Source: Cryptomeria japonica
Lineage: Eukaryota > Streptophyta > Pinopsida > Cupressales > Cupressaceae
Length of the DNA stretch: 64,000 nucleotides
Assembly (NCBI RefSeq): GCF_030272615.1
Contig: NC_081415.1
Location: forward strand, 378,681,892 to 378,745,891
Reading direction: 5' to 3'
The position numbers were made by a program, and so were the translations under genes. Each line of letters begins with the position of its first letter. Within the stretch, counting starts at the first letter, position 1. Of this stretch, positions 19,951 to 31,984 are shown in pieces. The notes under the pieces are model-generated. The model saw only the letters and a list, made by a program, of their open reading frames with translations, ran no database searches and was not told the DNA's origin.

Positions 19951-21760
19951 GTGTGCTTACCTCCTGTGCTCTTTAGATGCGTATATCCTCCCACTATGGC
20001 TTTAGTTTATGATTTGTCTGAGGTTGAGCAGGCTCATGTTGATATGTGTGGCTTGATTCACTTGACGAGGTTACCTGATATCCGTGTGAACCACAGGATG
20101 CTCACAGCGTTGGTAGAGCAGTTTCATTCAAAGCATAATACCTTTCATTTGCTAGTTGGGGAGTTGACCATCACTCTCGAGGATGTGTACAGGATCCTTC
20201 GCATCCCTTTTGCTAGGGATAAGGTGGATTATGATACTACAGTGTTACCTGGACTACAGGCTCTTAGGAACGTATTCAGGGATCTCGATATCTTAACTCA
20301 TTCCATGAGTTGGGATATATTGATGAGTAGGTACAGTGAGGAGTATCCACTGGCATGTGTCCTGGCAGGTTTCATTGGTTGTTTCTTGATGCCAGATAGA
20401 GGGCAACAGGGTTTCCAGAGTGGATGGGGCCATATGCTGGAGAGGTTGATAGAGACCCCTTAGAGACTTGGTTGGGGCTCTTGTTTGTTGGCCCACATGT
20501 ATTGGGAGATGCATGAGATTGTTTACAGAGATGGGTGGAGCATGGTTGTAGGGGTGTACATTTTACAGGTGTGGGCTTGGGAGCACCTTCCCATTTGTCA
20601 ATCGATTGTTGATGATAGCAGAGAGCCAGGGCAGCCGATTATCTACAGGTATGTTGGATATATTACGCAGCCCCATCTGGGTAAGACAAACTTCTGGCGA
20701 TGACAGCTCGATGATCTGATAGCTATCATATGCAGACCGTATAGAGGGTTGGAGTCATGGGATGACTAGTAGGTAGTTTGGAGAGACCTTTTTGTTACAC
20801 GCCCACTGATTGGGAGGTCACAGACTTTTGTGGAGCGATTTGTCATTTCATGAGTGATGAGGTAGTACAGCCGGCCTCAACGAATCTCTTAGGAGTATAA
20901 AACGTATGCTCGATACGCCGATGAGGAGAGATAGGGATGGTCACCTAGGCTATCCTATGCTTTAGCGATGCAGGAGCTGATAGGTTTACACCGCCTGAGG
21001 TGGGATTACTTGGATGATATAGTAGATGCAGGGGTATTGCCCTAGTACGGGGATTACTTTCAACAACATCCATTCCCTCAGTTTACAGATCTAGGAGAAC
21101 ATGCTCCTCATATTGAGGATGTGGAGGATGATGCCCCCACACTGGCATAGGGACAGGCACATAGACCAGATGCTCCATGACGGACTGGTGGTGATCCTGG
21201 TGCTAGCAGCAATGGGGTGTGAGTTGATGTTGGATAGTAGAGGGGTGAGGGTGGATCCCTTGGGAGAGTAGGCATGAGGTTGGGTGGCGGAGAGGAGGAG
21301 CGAGCAGCTCCGAGGTAGGTCTAGCAGTGGCAGGATGAGCAGGGTGGAGATGGTGGCGGGGAGCCTACGAGAGAGCAGGGGGCTGACACCGGACAATCAA
21401 TGAGAGCACATCTTGTAGAGCTGTAGTCACAGTTGATAGTGGCTCAGACTCAGCTGGTGGAGCGAGACTGATAGCTGGTCAAGGTTAGGGCCGAGTGTGA
21501 TCACCATATCACAGCATTGAGAGCCAAATCGAGAGCAGAGATATAGTCTCTACGACAGGAGGTGCTTCTCCAGAGTAGTAGGGTTGTATATTATGTGGTG
21601 GCATATAGTATCATAGTTCCTATTGCACAACATGTACAACCCTATTCACAGTATATGGCTAGATCAGAGGGAGAATGAGCATCACACCAGGATCCCAGGG
21701 ATCAGGCTGCTCCTCCTCCATCAGGTGATGAGGGAGAGGGCACCAGCTAGATGATTCTTT
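19951..21760 (+). pseudogene. Plant mobile domain (PMD) reading frame, antisense to the Tat element
   Basis: Starting at the ATG at 19996 (MALVYDLSEVEQAHVDMCGL), the plus strand encodes a typical PMD. It has an N-terminal helix, FHLLVGELTITLEDVYRILR with IPFARD, a middle part with YPLACVLAGFIGCFL, and further on the WGSCLLAHMYWEMHEIVYRD / ILQVWAWEHLPI block. A Gly/acidic-rich and then coiled-coil-like tail follows, to about 21760. PMD proteins (the MAIN/MAIL family) occur in plant genomes both as host genes involved in silencing and as passengers of transposons. This copy lies between integrase and the 3' LTR in opposite orientation, as antisense extra ORFs do in other Tat elements. It is clearly GC-richer than its flanks and decayed, with several breaks. 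Confidence 0.8.
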
Positions 21761-21779
21761 TTGGAGCTGGGATATTTTT

Positions 21780-23150
21780 TGTAGACACACCCATTTTTTT
21801 TGTAGCCGATACGATTCTTGCTCCGATGGGAGTTTGTATATGTCATTGGACATCATTTTGTACCCTTATACTTGACATTATATATATACGAGATCCGTTT
21901 TGACGTCATTGTACTTGTGTCAATCGACTATGAGATGTTTCTATATGATTTATTCTATATGTATGCATTTATTTCAGCATGAATGTATGTAATGCAAATG
22001 AATATGGATGTCTATGTTTTGGTTTCTTTTTATATGCAAATAAATGAATGAAAATGAGTAATCAGTAATGAGTAATGCAATTTTTTTGTTTTTCTATGCA
22101 ATAAGATCAATGTAAATTAATAATAATGAAATGAATGAATCTATATGAAATGTTATGTATGCAGCTAAACATCTCAAAACACAAGTACTTGATCGGAGAA
22201 ATAATGATAAATAAGACCACTTAGCATAAGAAATGATGATGCTTTCAGCTCTCATTCAGAAGATAAAGAGATTATTACCATACCGAAATCACTCTAGATT
22301 CAAAAAAATGCAAAATGAAATGCAACATGATATGTGAAATGCAACCTAAACCTAGTCACTGGATTTAAAATACTTAAGATTCATCACTAAGCATAACAAA
22401 CACAATAGGCAGGTTAGAGTTCCTTTCTTTTTTAATGTGCAATTTTAATTATCTTGTCCGCAATGACCCTTTTTTCGTTCATATCCTTGGACAGATTTCG
22501 CAGGGACCTGGATTTCATCATAAAAAAATTCCCTCAAAACAAACAAAGAAATGATATGGACCTCCCTGTAGCATACAAATAAGTGGAGTCGAGGTATGTG
22601 AGGCGATTTCACCTTAATGTGAAGTCTCTTATCACACACACCTAGCTAATTTATATGTTTCCAGATCATCGGGATCATTCCTGCAAGCAGAAAACAAAGA
22701 AAATATTATGCCCCCAATCCTTGTTTCTCTTAGTCACAATAGACTTCCTCGAGTTACTCAAAGGGACAATAATCAAAAATCAATATAAAAGACAACATAC
22801 AAAGAAAATTTTCATTCACAGCTCAAACTGTTTAGTAATTGTTTTCCATGATGTTGTTTTGCTTGTGAACTCAGTGATAAAAACTCTGTACTAATCAGGA
22901 GATAGGTGACTGACTCGGAGTGGACGACCAGGTTTCACTGATGGAATAATGACTTGGTTGACACTGCTTAAGATATGTAATGTGCTCTACCGAGTAACAC
23001 AAGACTAGGACATTGATCAGTTTCAAGTCATGAGGGTTCCAACGAACCAGGATGTCACAAAAGTGACTGAAAATATGTACAAGCGAAAGAAAAAGATGCT
23101 TGAAAGCGGGAAATGCCAATGTTGCGTTGATAGATGGAGCACTTGAGTAC
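21780..23150. other. Non-coding AT-rich region between PMD frame and integrase
   Basis: Just after the PMD frame are AT-rich sequence and ATGAATGAATG-type low-complexity repeats (about 21960-22140). The rest to 23150 shows no credible coding on either strand. It may include the 3' end of the antisense transcript. Confidence 0.4.
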
Positions 23151-23153
23151 AAG

Positions 23154-23375
23154 AGGTGCCTGTTTGCCAGGTTTTCACCTACTTGGCAGAGATTCATTTT
23201 TTTTTTTTACCAAGGTGCCTGTTTACCAGGTTTTCACCAGGGTAATTTCTCTCTTTTTATATATTTTTTTCTTTTCTTTTCTCTTTTTTTCTATTTTTTT
23301 GGATTTCTTCAGGACTTTTTTTGATTTTTAGGAATTTTTTCAGGACTTTTTCCAACTGTATAAGTTTGCTAGAGC
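23154..23375. repeat. Short direct repeat and long pyrimidine tract after integrase
   Basis: The segment AGGTGCCTGTTTGCCAGG at 23154 recurs with one change at 23213. It is followed by an almost pure pyrimidine tract on the plus strand (about 23240-23350), hence a purine tract on the element's sense strand. This could act as a secondary polypurine tract or simply mark the end of pol. Confidence 0.5.
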
Positions 23376-23383
23376 AGAGAGTA

Positions 23384-24720
23384 CTAAGCGAAGAATTTCT
23401 TCAAGTGGATGGTGTTAATCAGTTCATGGAGTTGTTCTCCTTCTGAGTTTGAGAGTTGATAGGAACTAGAGTCGTGTACTGTAGTAACAATGTAGGGACG
23501 CAGCCAATTAGGTTCAAACTTCCCTTTATTGTCGCGAAACTGTTGATTTTTTGGATTTTCTCTCAGAACTAGGTCACCAACTTGAAATTCTCTTTGTCGA
23601 ACCTTCTTATTATACCCTCTGGACATTCTCTTCTGATACACTCTGAGATGATCAAATGCCACTTGTCGATGCTCATCCAGCAATTCAAGTTCTTGCAATC
23701 TAGATATTCTATGATCTTCATCAGTAACAAGACCTTGCAACGAAACTCTCATAGATGGTATTTCTACTTCAATAGGTAATACTGCTTTGGACCCATACAC
23801 CAAAGAGAAAGGTGTAGGCCCCAGTAGGTGTTCTGATACTAGTTTTGTAAGCCCATAGTGTAGGACTGAGCTGCAGATGCCAATCCTTCCCAGACTTGTT
23901 CACTATTCTGTGCAAGATAGTCAGTAGGTTTTTGTTAGACACCTCAGCTTGTCCATTACCTTGAGGGTAATACACTGATGACCAGTGTTACTTTATTTTG
24001 AATTTCTCACAAAGCTTGTCCAAATATTTATTCTTGAATTGTCCTCCATTATCAGTCACAATGGATGAAGGTATCCCATACCTGCAAATCATATAGTTTA
24101 GGATGAATAAGGCGACTTGTTTACTAGTTGCTTTGGTGAGTGGAATTTCCTCTACCCACTTGGTGAAATACTTAGTGGCAGTTATGATGAATTTATGTCC
24201 GTTGGATGATGTAAGATATATCTGACCAATGAGATCAAAGGCCCATTGCTGAAAAGGCCAGTGTGTTATAAATGGTATGAGGTCCCTTGTCGAGGCATGT
24301 ATGAGATTTCCATGAAGCTAACATTTCTCACAAGTCTTAGAAAATTTTGTGGCATCTTTTTCCATATCTGGCTAGTAGTAGCCAGCCTGTAATAGTTTTT
24401 GAGCTAAAGTAAAACCATTCGAATGAGATCCACAAATACCTTCATGGACTTCCGATAATGCACATTTAGATTCTTCAGTTTCTAGACATCTAAGCAATGT
24501 ACTGTCCAAACCTCATCTAAATAAATCGTTAGCTATGATAACATACCGCGAAGCATTTCGAGTTAGGTTTCTTTTCTCGTTATGAGTAAGGTTTTCAGGG
24601 GTAATTTGATTGCATAGATAGGAATAGATGTGGGTATATCGGGATGAGTCATGTCCAATAATAAAATAGACTATTTGGGTCTTAGGAGAATCATAAGCAG
24701 GGTAATATAACTCTTCCACC
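23384..24720 (-). pseudogene. pol: Tat element integrase
   Basis: On the minus strand the N-terminal zinc-binding part (about 24330-24510, with EVHEGICGSH and FSKTCEKC) precedes the catalytic core. The core ends in the recognisable YYPQGNGQAEVSNKNLLTIL and DWHLQLSPTLWAYKTS motifs (23769-23975). The C-terminal part (23384-23803) has VRQREFQVGDLVLRENPKN and a WLRPYIV motif, the usual Gypsy integrase tail. Integrase joins element DNA to the host chromosome. It lies after the two RNase H domains, as in Ty3/Gypsy. Broken, with several breaks. Confidence 0.85.
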
Positions 24721-24746
24721 AGGAAATCAAAGCAAAAATTGGACTC

Positions 24747-24995
24747 CTATAGCTTAGGTATAGATGCCAAGGTGGCCATAGCATCTGCTGCTATATTCAC
24801 TGATCTAGGAATCTGTTGGAATGATACAAAAGTAAAGTACTTCTTGAAATCGTCCACCATCCTCTTGTAAGGCATCAATTTCTCATCTTGAGTCTGATAT
24901 GTATTGTTGATCTGATTGATAACCAGCTGAGAATCTCCATAGATATGTAATTCAGCAACCTTCCATTCAATGACTAGTTTTATTCCATTCACCAA
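24747..24995 (-). pseudogene. pol: Archaeal-type second RNase H (aRNH) of the Tat element
   Basis: The segment contains LHIYGDSQLVINQINNTYQT and, downstream, FQQIPRSVNIAADAMATLAS. This is the signature of the additional archaeal-type RNase H carried by the plant Tat lineage between the ordinary RNase H and integrase. It strongly supports the Tat assignment. The domain cuts RNA in RNA/DNA hybrids; why Tat elements keep two is not settled. Confidence 0.85.
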
Positions 24996-25235
24996 AGCTT
25001 CATATTCTACAATGTTGTTTGTGCAAGGGAATAGAATCTTGTAAGACTTTGGGATTGAATACTTCTAAGGAGTAATGAATAGTATGCCAGCACCTAAACC
25101 ATTTTGAGTAAAGGAACCATCGAAGAACATCTTCTAGGGTTGTTGAGTAAGATGCATTATTGATTCATCTGGGAACTCGATGTGTAGTGGTTGAGTATCC
25201 TCAAGTGGAGCTTTAGCAAGTTGATCAGCAATTAC

Positions 25236-25517
25236 CTATCCTTTTATGGCTTTGTGTTCCACATATTCAATGTCAAACTCTGTAAGGATCATTACCCACT
25301 TTGCCAAACTTCCGGTGAGTGTTGCTTTATTAAGAAGATACTTGAGTGGATTTATTTTGGCCACCAACTTGACTGAATGTGCTAGCATATAGTGCCTCAA
25401 TTTTTGTGATGCAAAGACTAATGCCAAGCATGCTTTTTCTATTATACTGTAGCTCATTTCATAAGACACCAATGTCCTACTGATGTAATAAATAGCTCTT
25501 TCCTTTTTTGTTGTCAT
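25236..25517 (-). pseudogene. pol: Ordinary Gypsy RNase H of the Tat element
   Basis: The translated piece has AIYYISRTLVSYEMSYSIIE, LALVFASQKLRHYM and KWVMILTEFDIEYV, the standard RNase H sequence found after the RT connection domain in Ty3/Gypsy. It lies downstream of RT and upstream of the archaeal-type domain. Decayed. Confidence 0.8.
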
Positions 25518-25653
25518 CTTGTTGCGCCAGAAGTGCCCCCAATGATGAATCAGATGCTGATATATATAAGATTAGTGGCTTACCCTAAATAGGTGGCATC
25601 AATATCGGTGGATTAGACAGGTACTCTTTTATCTGCTGAAGATTTTGTTCATA

Positions 25654-27195
25654 CTATTGATCCCAGTTGTATATTATTCCTTTTCTCAATACTTTTGTAA
25701 AAGGTTGAGCCTTGTCTGCTAGTTGAGAAATGAATCTTCTAATGGATTGGAGACGTCCCTGTAGACTTCTCATTTGACTGATGTTCTTTGGAGGTGGCAT
25801 TTCCATTATAGCTTGGACCTTCTCAGGATCAACCTCGATGCCCTTCTTTGAAATGATGTAGCCAAGTAGTTTACCAGATGTCACTCCGAATGCACACTTC
25901 TTTGGATTTAATCAGATCTTGAACTTTTCCATTCGGTCAAGTATAGGATCTAACTCTTGAATATGCGTTGATCTTTTCATGGTCTTCACTAAGGTATCAT
26001 CAACATAATCTTCCATATTCTTATGCATCATGTCATGAAAGATAGTTGTAACTACTCTTTGATAGGTCACCCCTACATTCTTTAACCCAAATGGCATGAT
26101 GTTCCAGCAAAAGGTTCCCCATGCATAGGTGAAAGCTATCTTTTCTTGATCTCCAGGAGCGATTTTAATCTGATTATAGCTGGAAAATCTGTCCATTAGT
26201 GAGTACATCTCATACCCAGTTGTCATATCAACTATCATATCAATATTTGGCAATGGAAAGTCATCTTTTGGACATGCTTTGTTGAGATCTCTAAAATCTG
26301 TACAAACTCTAATAGATTTATCTGCCTTCGACATAGGCACTATGTTGGAAATCCATTCAGCATAATCTATTGCTCTGATAAATCTAGCTTTGAGCAGTTT
26401 CTCTAGCTCAACTTTAACCAATAGTGCTACATGCGGGTGCATCTTACGGAGTTTTTGTTTAGCTGGTTTTACTCCTGGTGTGATTGAGAGATGGTGCATA
26501 ATGAGATCAGGATCCAAGCTAGGCATATTAGAGTATGTCCATGCAAAGTTTCTTTTCTTTTCTAAGAATAGCTGAGTGAAATCCTTCAATTCCTCTATTG
26601 ATAGTGATTGAGCTATGTGAAAAATTTGTGGTGTCTCTTGATTCCCGATATTCACTGGTTGAGTTGGCTCGATCAATATGGAAGACCGTTCCTGAAAATG
26701 ACTGGGTAGTATACCAAGTATCTCACCTTCAGGTGCCTCAAAGAGGTTTTCACCTTTAGGTACATCCTTTATTTTCTCTTTTTTAGATTCTGACATCGCC
26801 ACAATATGGTTTTCACCATCAGATCTTTTATTTTTATTTTTCTTGTTTTTGTGACTAAGATACTTGATATCCTCTTCAGTCATATTTTCACTCTGTTCCC
26901 TAGTGGAAGAGTTCATAGGTTCGACTGCATTGAGATAATAGGATAATGTATAGTCATTGGCAAAAGTAGGTATATCCATGGGCTGATTCTGTAAAGTACA
27001 GTCAATCAATTCGGGATGTACTAAGGACAAATTTTGGATAAGTTCAAGAGCGTTCATGGTATTGTTATCACAACTGCGGATCGAAAAGTTGAGTTCCAGA
27101 ATGATACCTTGCGTAAGTGTCTCAAGACCAATAAGAGTCAGATCATGATTATTAAAGTTCACGTTAATATTTAATCGATCCAATCCAATAGCCAT
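25654..27195 (-). pseudogene. pol: Tat element reverse transcriptase
   Basis: The frame 25912-27195 (427 residues) carries the RT fingers and palm: RVCTDFRDLNKACPKDDFPL, FSSYNQIKIAPGDQEKIAFT, NIMPFGLKN and the YVDD catalytic box. The connection part (GYIISKKGIEVDPEKVQAIM, then SLQGRLQSIRRFISQLA) follows in 25654-25884. An N-terminal extension before the RT core (MAIGLDRLNINVNFNNHDLT) is typical of Ogre/Tat-like pol. The enzyme copies element RNA into DNA. Confidence 0.88.
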
Positions 27196-27212
27196 ACTTA
27201 TAATGTCATTTA

Positions 27213-28461
27213 CTACGCCAGACTGGATGTCATATCATGGTTTAAAAACAATAAGACTAGTAGGTAACTTTTCATTGTTTGTATTAGATGATTCAAAATT
27301 TGAGGCTGATTGGATATCATCATGAACAGGACTGTCATCAGAGTCATTGGATGAAGTTTCCAAGTCTCTTTCAGGTGATTTCGTAAGTATATGTATGGTA
27401 TCAATACTAACATCTTTAATGCTACAAGTTCCTTCATGTTGTGGTTCATTTGTCATTTGTATCTGACACACCTGTTGACATGATCTCATTGTTTCTATGA
27501 TTTTTTGTCATCTGCTCCATTCAGCTTCTTCTGGACTGATGACTGGTTCTTGTTCTGTAGCTTCTAACTCTTCCTGTGTAGTGCTATAACTGATTTGTTC
27601 TGTTTTAGGATAAGGACACATAGATGAGAAGCTTTCTGGTATTGTTCCTTCTTTCAATCCTTGTTCATAATTTGCTTGCCTCTTTTGTCTAATTTCTTGT
27701 ATTTCCTTCTCTAGTTTTATGCGCATCAGTTCTTGAATATCATCTATGACACCACTAGATTCTTCTGGAGTTTCTGTAGTGGATGTGTCTGAAAGATAGT
27801 CAAGAGCCCATTCATACTCATTTGAATCATTCTCTAAATCTTCTACTTGTTGCCTGCCAGTATATGTGACTAAAACTTTTAATGGTACAAACAATTCTCT
27901 GATTCTTACAACTTCATCTCTTATATCCTCATGAACCTCAACTTCATGTATTATCGTAGCTGATACTGTCGAAGCTTGAGCACTAACTATTTCTTCTTTC
28001 TTGACTGTTGATTCCTCTTTCTCTTGTCTACACTCTACTTTTGTTTGTTTAGTGTCTACTTCATGTAATGTTAAAGGCGATATCTTTTTTGAGCACTTAG
28101 ACTTAGAAACATGTTTTTGGTCTGATGTCTTTTTAGGATTGTATCCCAGTCCAGCCTTATCATGTGTGGATTTGGTTTGTAGCTGAATTGGTTCAGTAAT
28201 ACCTTCTTTTTGTTTTCCCAAAGGACCAGTACCTGAGTACCCCATGTGCTGAATCATTTTGTAACCATGACCATATTGGTTTGAGGAAATCTCACAATGT
28301 CGTACCTCCTCATTTGGACTATCTTCCTTAAAGAGCCAGTTAAGCACAACATCCTCTTCTATTTCATCTGCCAAGGAGGTAGAAGACTGCATAAAGAGAC
28401 CATCATATATAGTATTCAGAGCTAAAGTTTGTGTTCTCATAGCCTTTGATGGCTTTCCCAA
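27213..28461 (-). pseudogene. pol: Pol linker with a G-patch domain
   Basis: In the 317-residue frame 27508-28461 the segment at residues 64-110 (nt 28132-28272) reads GYKMIQHMGYSGTGPLGKQK followed at its end by KAGLGYNPKK. This is a G-patch: glycine-rich, with an aromatic residue after the first helix and a closing GLGY motif. G-patch domains bind nucleic acid or activate DEAH helicases, and betaretroviruses carry one next to protease. Here it lies between the protease and RT. The rest of the frame and 27213-27489 are acidic, Glu/Ser-rich linker. The role in this element is unknown. Confidence 0.75.
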
Positions 28462-29334
28462 CTATTTTGGTGATGGAGGGAGAGAAACTAATGATAGTAC
28501 CAGCTCTATCTTGTAGCCATCCATGCTGGTATCTGTAATCTTCAATCTTTTTTCTAAGTCTTTCATCAATGTTTCTGGATCTTCATTTGGAGAGGCTGCC
28601 CTATTATGAGGCACAAAAGTATTTGCACCTTTTGTCAATGCATTACAGATGACATTTGTATCAGTAGGAATACTGACTTCAGCTTTGTTATAAGGAAATT
28701 TTAAGCATTGGTGATATGTTGACGGTACTACCTTCATTTCATAAATCCATGACCTGCCTAGTAAAATATTGTATGACAATGGAATATTGAGAACCTGGAA
28801 AAGGATATCTCTCTCTATCGGTCCCACTCTGATTGGTAATGATACCAGACCTTTGGAGGTCCTCTCTTCTTCATCATAGGCTTTAATTGTTATTTTCTTG
28901 CCTAGATCAATGACATTTTCAGAGAATCCTAGTTGTGTAAGCAGATGATAAGTATAGATATTCAACCTTGTGCCTTCATCTATCAAAACATGTTTGACTC
29001 TGTGTTTGTAGATCATGGCTTCAATATGCAATAGATGGTTATGTGGATGACTTAACGAATTGTCATCCTCTTCAGAGAAGGTCAAATAGTGAGATGAAAT
29101 CAGATGACCCACCATAGACTGAAACCAATCAATGTCTAAATCTTTTGGAATGTTGGTAGTGAGCAATGCTTTGTCTAGGATTTCCTTGTGAGCAGATGAG
29201 AGTTGTAGCAATTCAAAAATTGAAATTTGAGCATTTGTTCTATTTAACTGTTCAACCACACTATATCCAGTGGATGATGATGAGGTTAACCTTTTAAATT
29301 TGTCCAAGGTTGATTCCTTTTGTTTGTTTGGCAA
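28462..29334 (-). pseudogene. pol: Tat element aspartic protease region
   Basis: Residues about 112-205 of this 290-residue frame match the plant Gypsy retropepsin fold: HVLIDEGTRLNIYTYHLLTQ at the active-site loop, the beta-rich middle VSLPIRVGPIERDILFQVLN, and YNILLGRSWI near the C-terminal active-site helix. The upstream part contains AHKEILDKALLT and SHYLTFSEEDD, typical of the Tat Gag-Pol linker. The protease cleaves the polyprotein during particle maturation. Confidence 0.8.
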
Positions 29335-29427
29335 GGCTGTTGGATTTGATGTTTCTTGAGCCAGGTTGGAAGAACTAGCTCCTTGGAGGGTAACTTTCTT
29401 TTGAGATCAGGTCAGAGCTCTTGCATA

Positions 29428-31107
29428 TCATGATTCATTTGGTTTATCATGAACTATAATCACATTGCAATATTCTGAGTATGAAGGTTCAATCATGTTG
29501 ATAACGTTGTCCTGGTTGGCATAAGTATAATTTACCTTGGTACCTTCTTTGGTCTTTGAGGAATCACCTTGTTTGTAAGAAGGCAAAGGGTCTTTAAATT
29601 CTTTATGATTATTATTAGTTGGATGATTACCAACAACAACTTTACTAGCGTCTATGAGATCTTGAATCTCATGTTTTAGATTCATGCAATTGTTTATGTT
29701 ATGACCCTTATTCCGATGGAAGTCACAGTATTCATTTTCTCTCCACCATCTTGGTTTGACATCTGGATCATATGGTTTGGAGTTATCTGGTAGTGTTATC
29801 AAGTTGTTTGCCAATAGAGTTTTGAAAGCGGATTCATATGATTCTTCAAGAGGAGTAAAATCACGCTTAGGTTTGGAAAGCTAAGGCTTTTCTTTGAACC
29901 ATTCCTTTGTTTTCTTTGGTGAATTCTCTGTTGTAATCTCAACAGCTTTAAGTGCTTGTGTACCACTAGCCAAGTTGAATATTGTAGATTTTGAGTTGGT
30001 TTTGATAGTGTCTACTAATCCATCATTAACAACATTCTTGTTGTTGTCTTTGGCAAATTTCCAATATTTATTCTTCTCTTTAGAGCTAGATCCTATTTGT
30101 GTTTCTTTCCAAGGTGTGATATCCCCCTTCTTTATGAGCACATCTTCCATTTGAATGGCATTATCTACCATTTTGTTAAATGATGGGTGTACTTGCATTT
30201 GTATGCTATATTTCAGTTCGGGGACCAAGTTATTGACAAATATATCCATTTTTTTAGAGTCTAGAATAGGTCGTGGGTACCTAGAGAACATCCTTCTCCA
30301 GCGTTGGAGAAAAGTAAGAAGAGGTTCCCCTATTTTTTGTTGAGTATTACAAAGATCGATCATAGTCACAAGATGTCGAATGTTGTATGAGTATTGTTGT
30401 AAAAATAGTTGGATTAGTTCTTCAAATGTTTTTATTCCTTGGGGTAGACTTGAGAACCATTCCATTGCTTGACCCCCTAAACTCCTTGGGAAGAGACGCA
30501 TGAGGTATGTTTGATCATGCATGAATTCCATACAAGTAGCACTAAATTCCCTAACATGATCTTGAGGATCTGAGGTACTGTCATATTTGTCAAATTTTGG
30601 GATTTCCACTCGTGAAGGAAATGGAGGCATGTGTAGATTCTTGTCAAATGGAAAGGGACATATTGTTTCCAGAGAATATTGTTTCGGGGACTTGTCCTTA
30701 TTCTTCAGTTCTGTGACCTCCATCCACAAAGCTAGTAACTGTTTGTGTACCATGAGTATAGGTGAGTCTTCCCTTTTAGTAACAAGTGTCTGAACATCAT
30801 ATCAAATAGGAAGTTTGGCACCTTGTTTTGCTAGTTCTAAGAAATAGTCTTCCTTCTCTTGGGTCATGATAGTTTTCATCATTTTTCTAAAGTCTTTGTC
30901 TTTCTGACAGTCAAGGATTTCTTTTTCTAGAGGTTCAGCATCTTCGTCAATCTCACTTGATGATGAGGAGTCATTATGATTTTCGGGAATATTACGATCA
31001 TTTTTGTTTCCATTATTGTATTTTGTCTCATGTATAGTGGGAGATTTCGGTTCATCAAAAATTGGTCTGCCTGATGACGATGACATGTCAGTGAGTGGAT
31101 CTTTCAC
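29428..31107 (-). pseudogene. gag: Tat element gag region
   Basis: The N-terminal acidic/Ser-rich part (30802-31107) precedes the capsid-like part (29881-30753), with PKFDKYDSTSDPQDHVREF, LFPRSLGGQAMEWFSSLP and LLTFLQRWRRMF, the conserved core of plant Ty3/Gypsy Gag. The zinc-knuckle part (29428-29814) contains CDFHRNKGHNINNC followed by NLKHEIQDLI, the form typical of Tat/Ogre. Gag forms the particle and binds RNA. Broken, with a few breaks. Confidence 0.85.
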
Positions 31108-31594
31108 GTAGAATGGATTATCTTGATAGGTGAAGGTTTGTTCTTTGCCTTTGGCTTGTTTCTTACAAGAATTCTGGTTTGAATAGGAATCTTTATGGAT
31201 TTGTGTGACCTAAATGTGTTTGTGATGCAGAGGTCAAGATCAATTTCAAAGCTAGTTGTTATGTTTAGAGTATTGTTTAGGAGAAACAACTGAGATTTAG
31301 TCTGATTTCAGGAATGATCTATCATGTCTAAGATGTTATCTAAGTTGATTCTAAGCGTAGTGTAAGATTCAATCTGGTTTCAGGAACAATCTATCCTATA
31401 TAAGACGTTATCTAAGTGACTAAAATTTGATAGGTAGTTGATTGAACTAGCTAAAAGGTGATCGATGAAATCATGCAACACAAATGGTAGAGGTACACTG
31501 TCTTGATCTGTCTATGCTCAGGAAAATGATAACCAGTATTATGTTTGTTGTAAGCCATTTTTAGGCAAGTTTGATTGTTCTATTCTGACAAAAC

Positions 31595-31895
31595 TAGAGA
31601 CTTGTACGACAGGATTTTCTAGACTGGACGACAATTTAGCAGCTATGGGATGACAATAGTTCTATTTCGTATGAGTTGCTGCCTCGTATCATACGACAAA
31701 TGGGTATGTGCAGGACAACAAAAGACACAGAGAAGTTCTATTTCATACGACACAGGATACAGAGTCAGACGACAGAATAAAATGACTCGTATGACATAGG
31801 ATTGGGTCTAGGATGAAAAACTAGAAGACTCATACAACACAGGATGTGATATAGGATGATGAATTATCAGACTCGTATGACTGTTCATAGGATAG
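31595..31895. repeat. TCGTAYGA palindrome cluster 1 in the Tat leader
   Basis: Repeated variants (TTGTACGACAGG, TTCGTATGAG, CATACGACA, ACTCGTATGAC) alternate with an ACAGGAT-type spacer, giving a loose repeat of 25-60 bases. Confidence 0.6.
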
Positions 31896-31984
31896 AGCCT
31901 AGAAATTTTGAGATTTTCTGATTGCTGAGTATGATAACTGAGTATGACCAATTCTGAGATAGACTGATTTTTGACCAGGATAGA

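Noticed and set aside
19951-21760. PMD frame as a resident host gene
   Set aside because: It lies wholly inside an element with intact TSD and LTRs and is decayed; treated as cargo of the Tat element.
26390-26575. Plus-strand frames opposite pol
   Set aside because: Antisense shadows of the RT coding.
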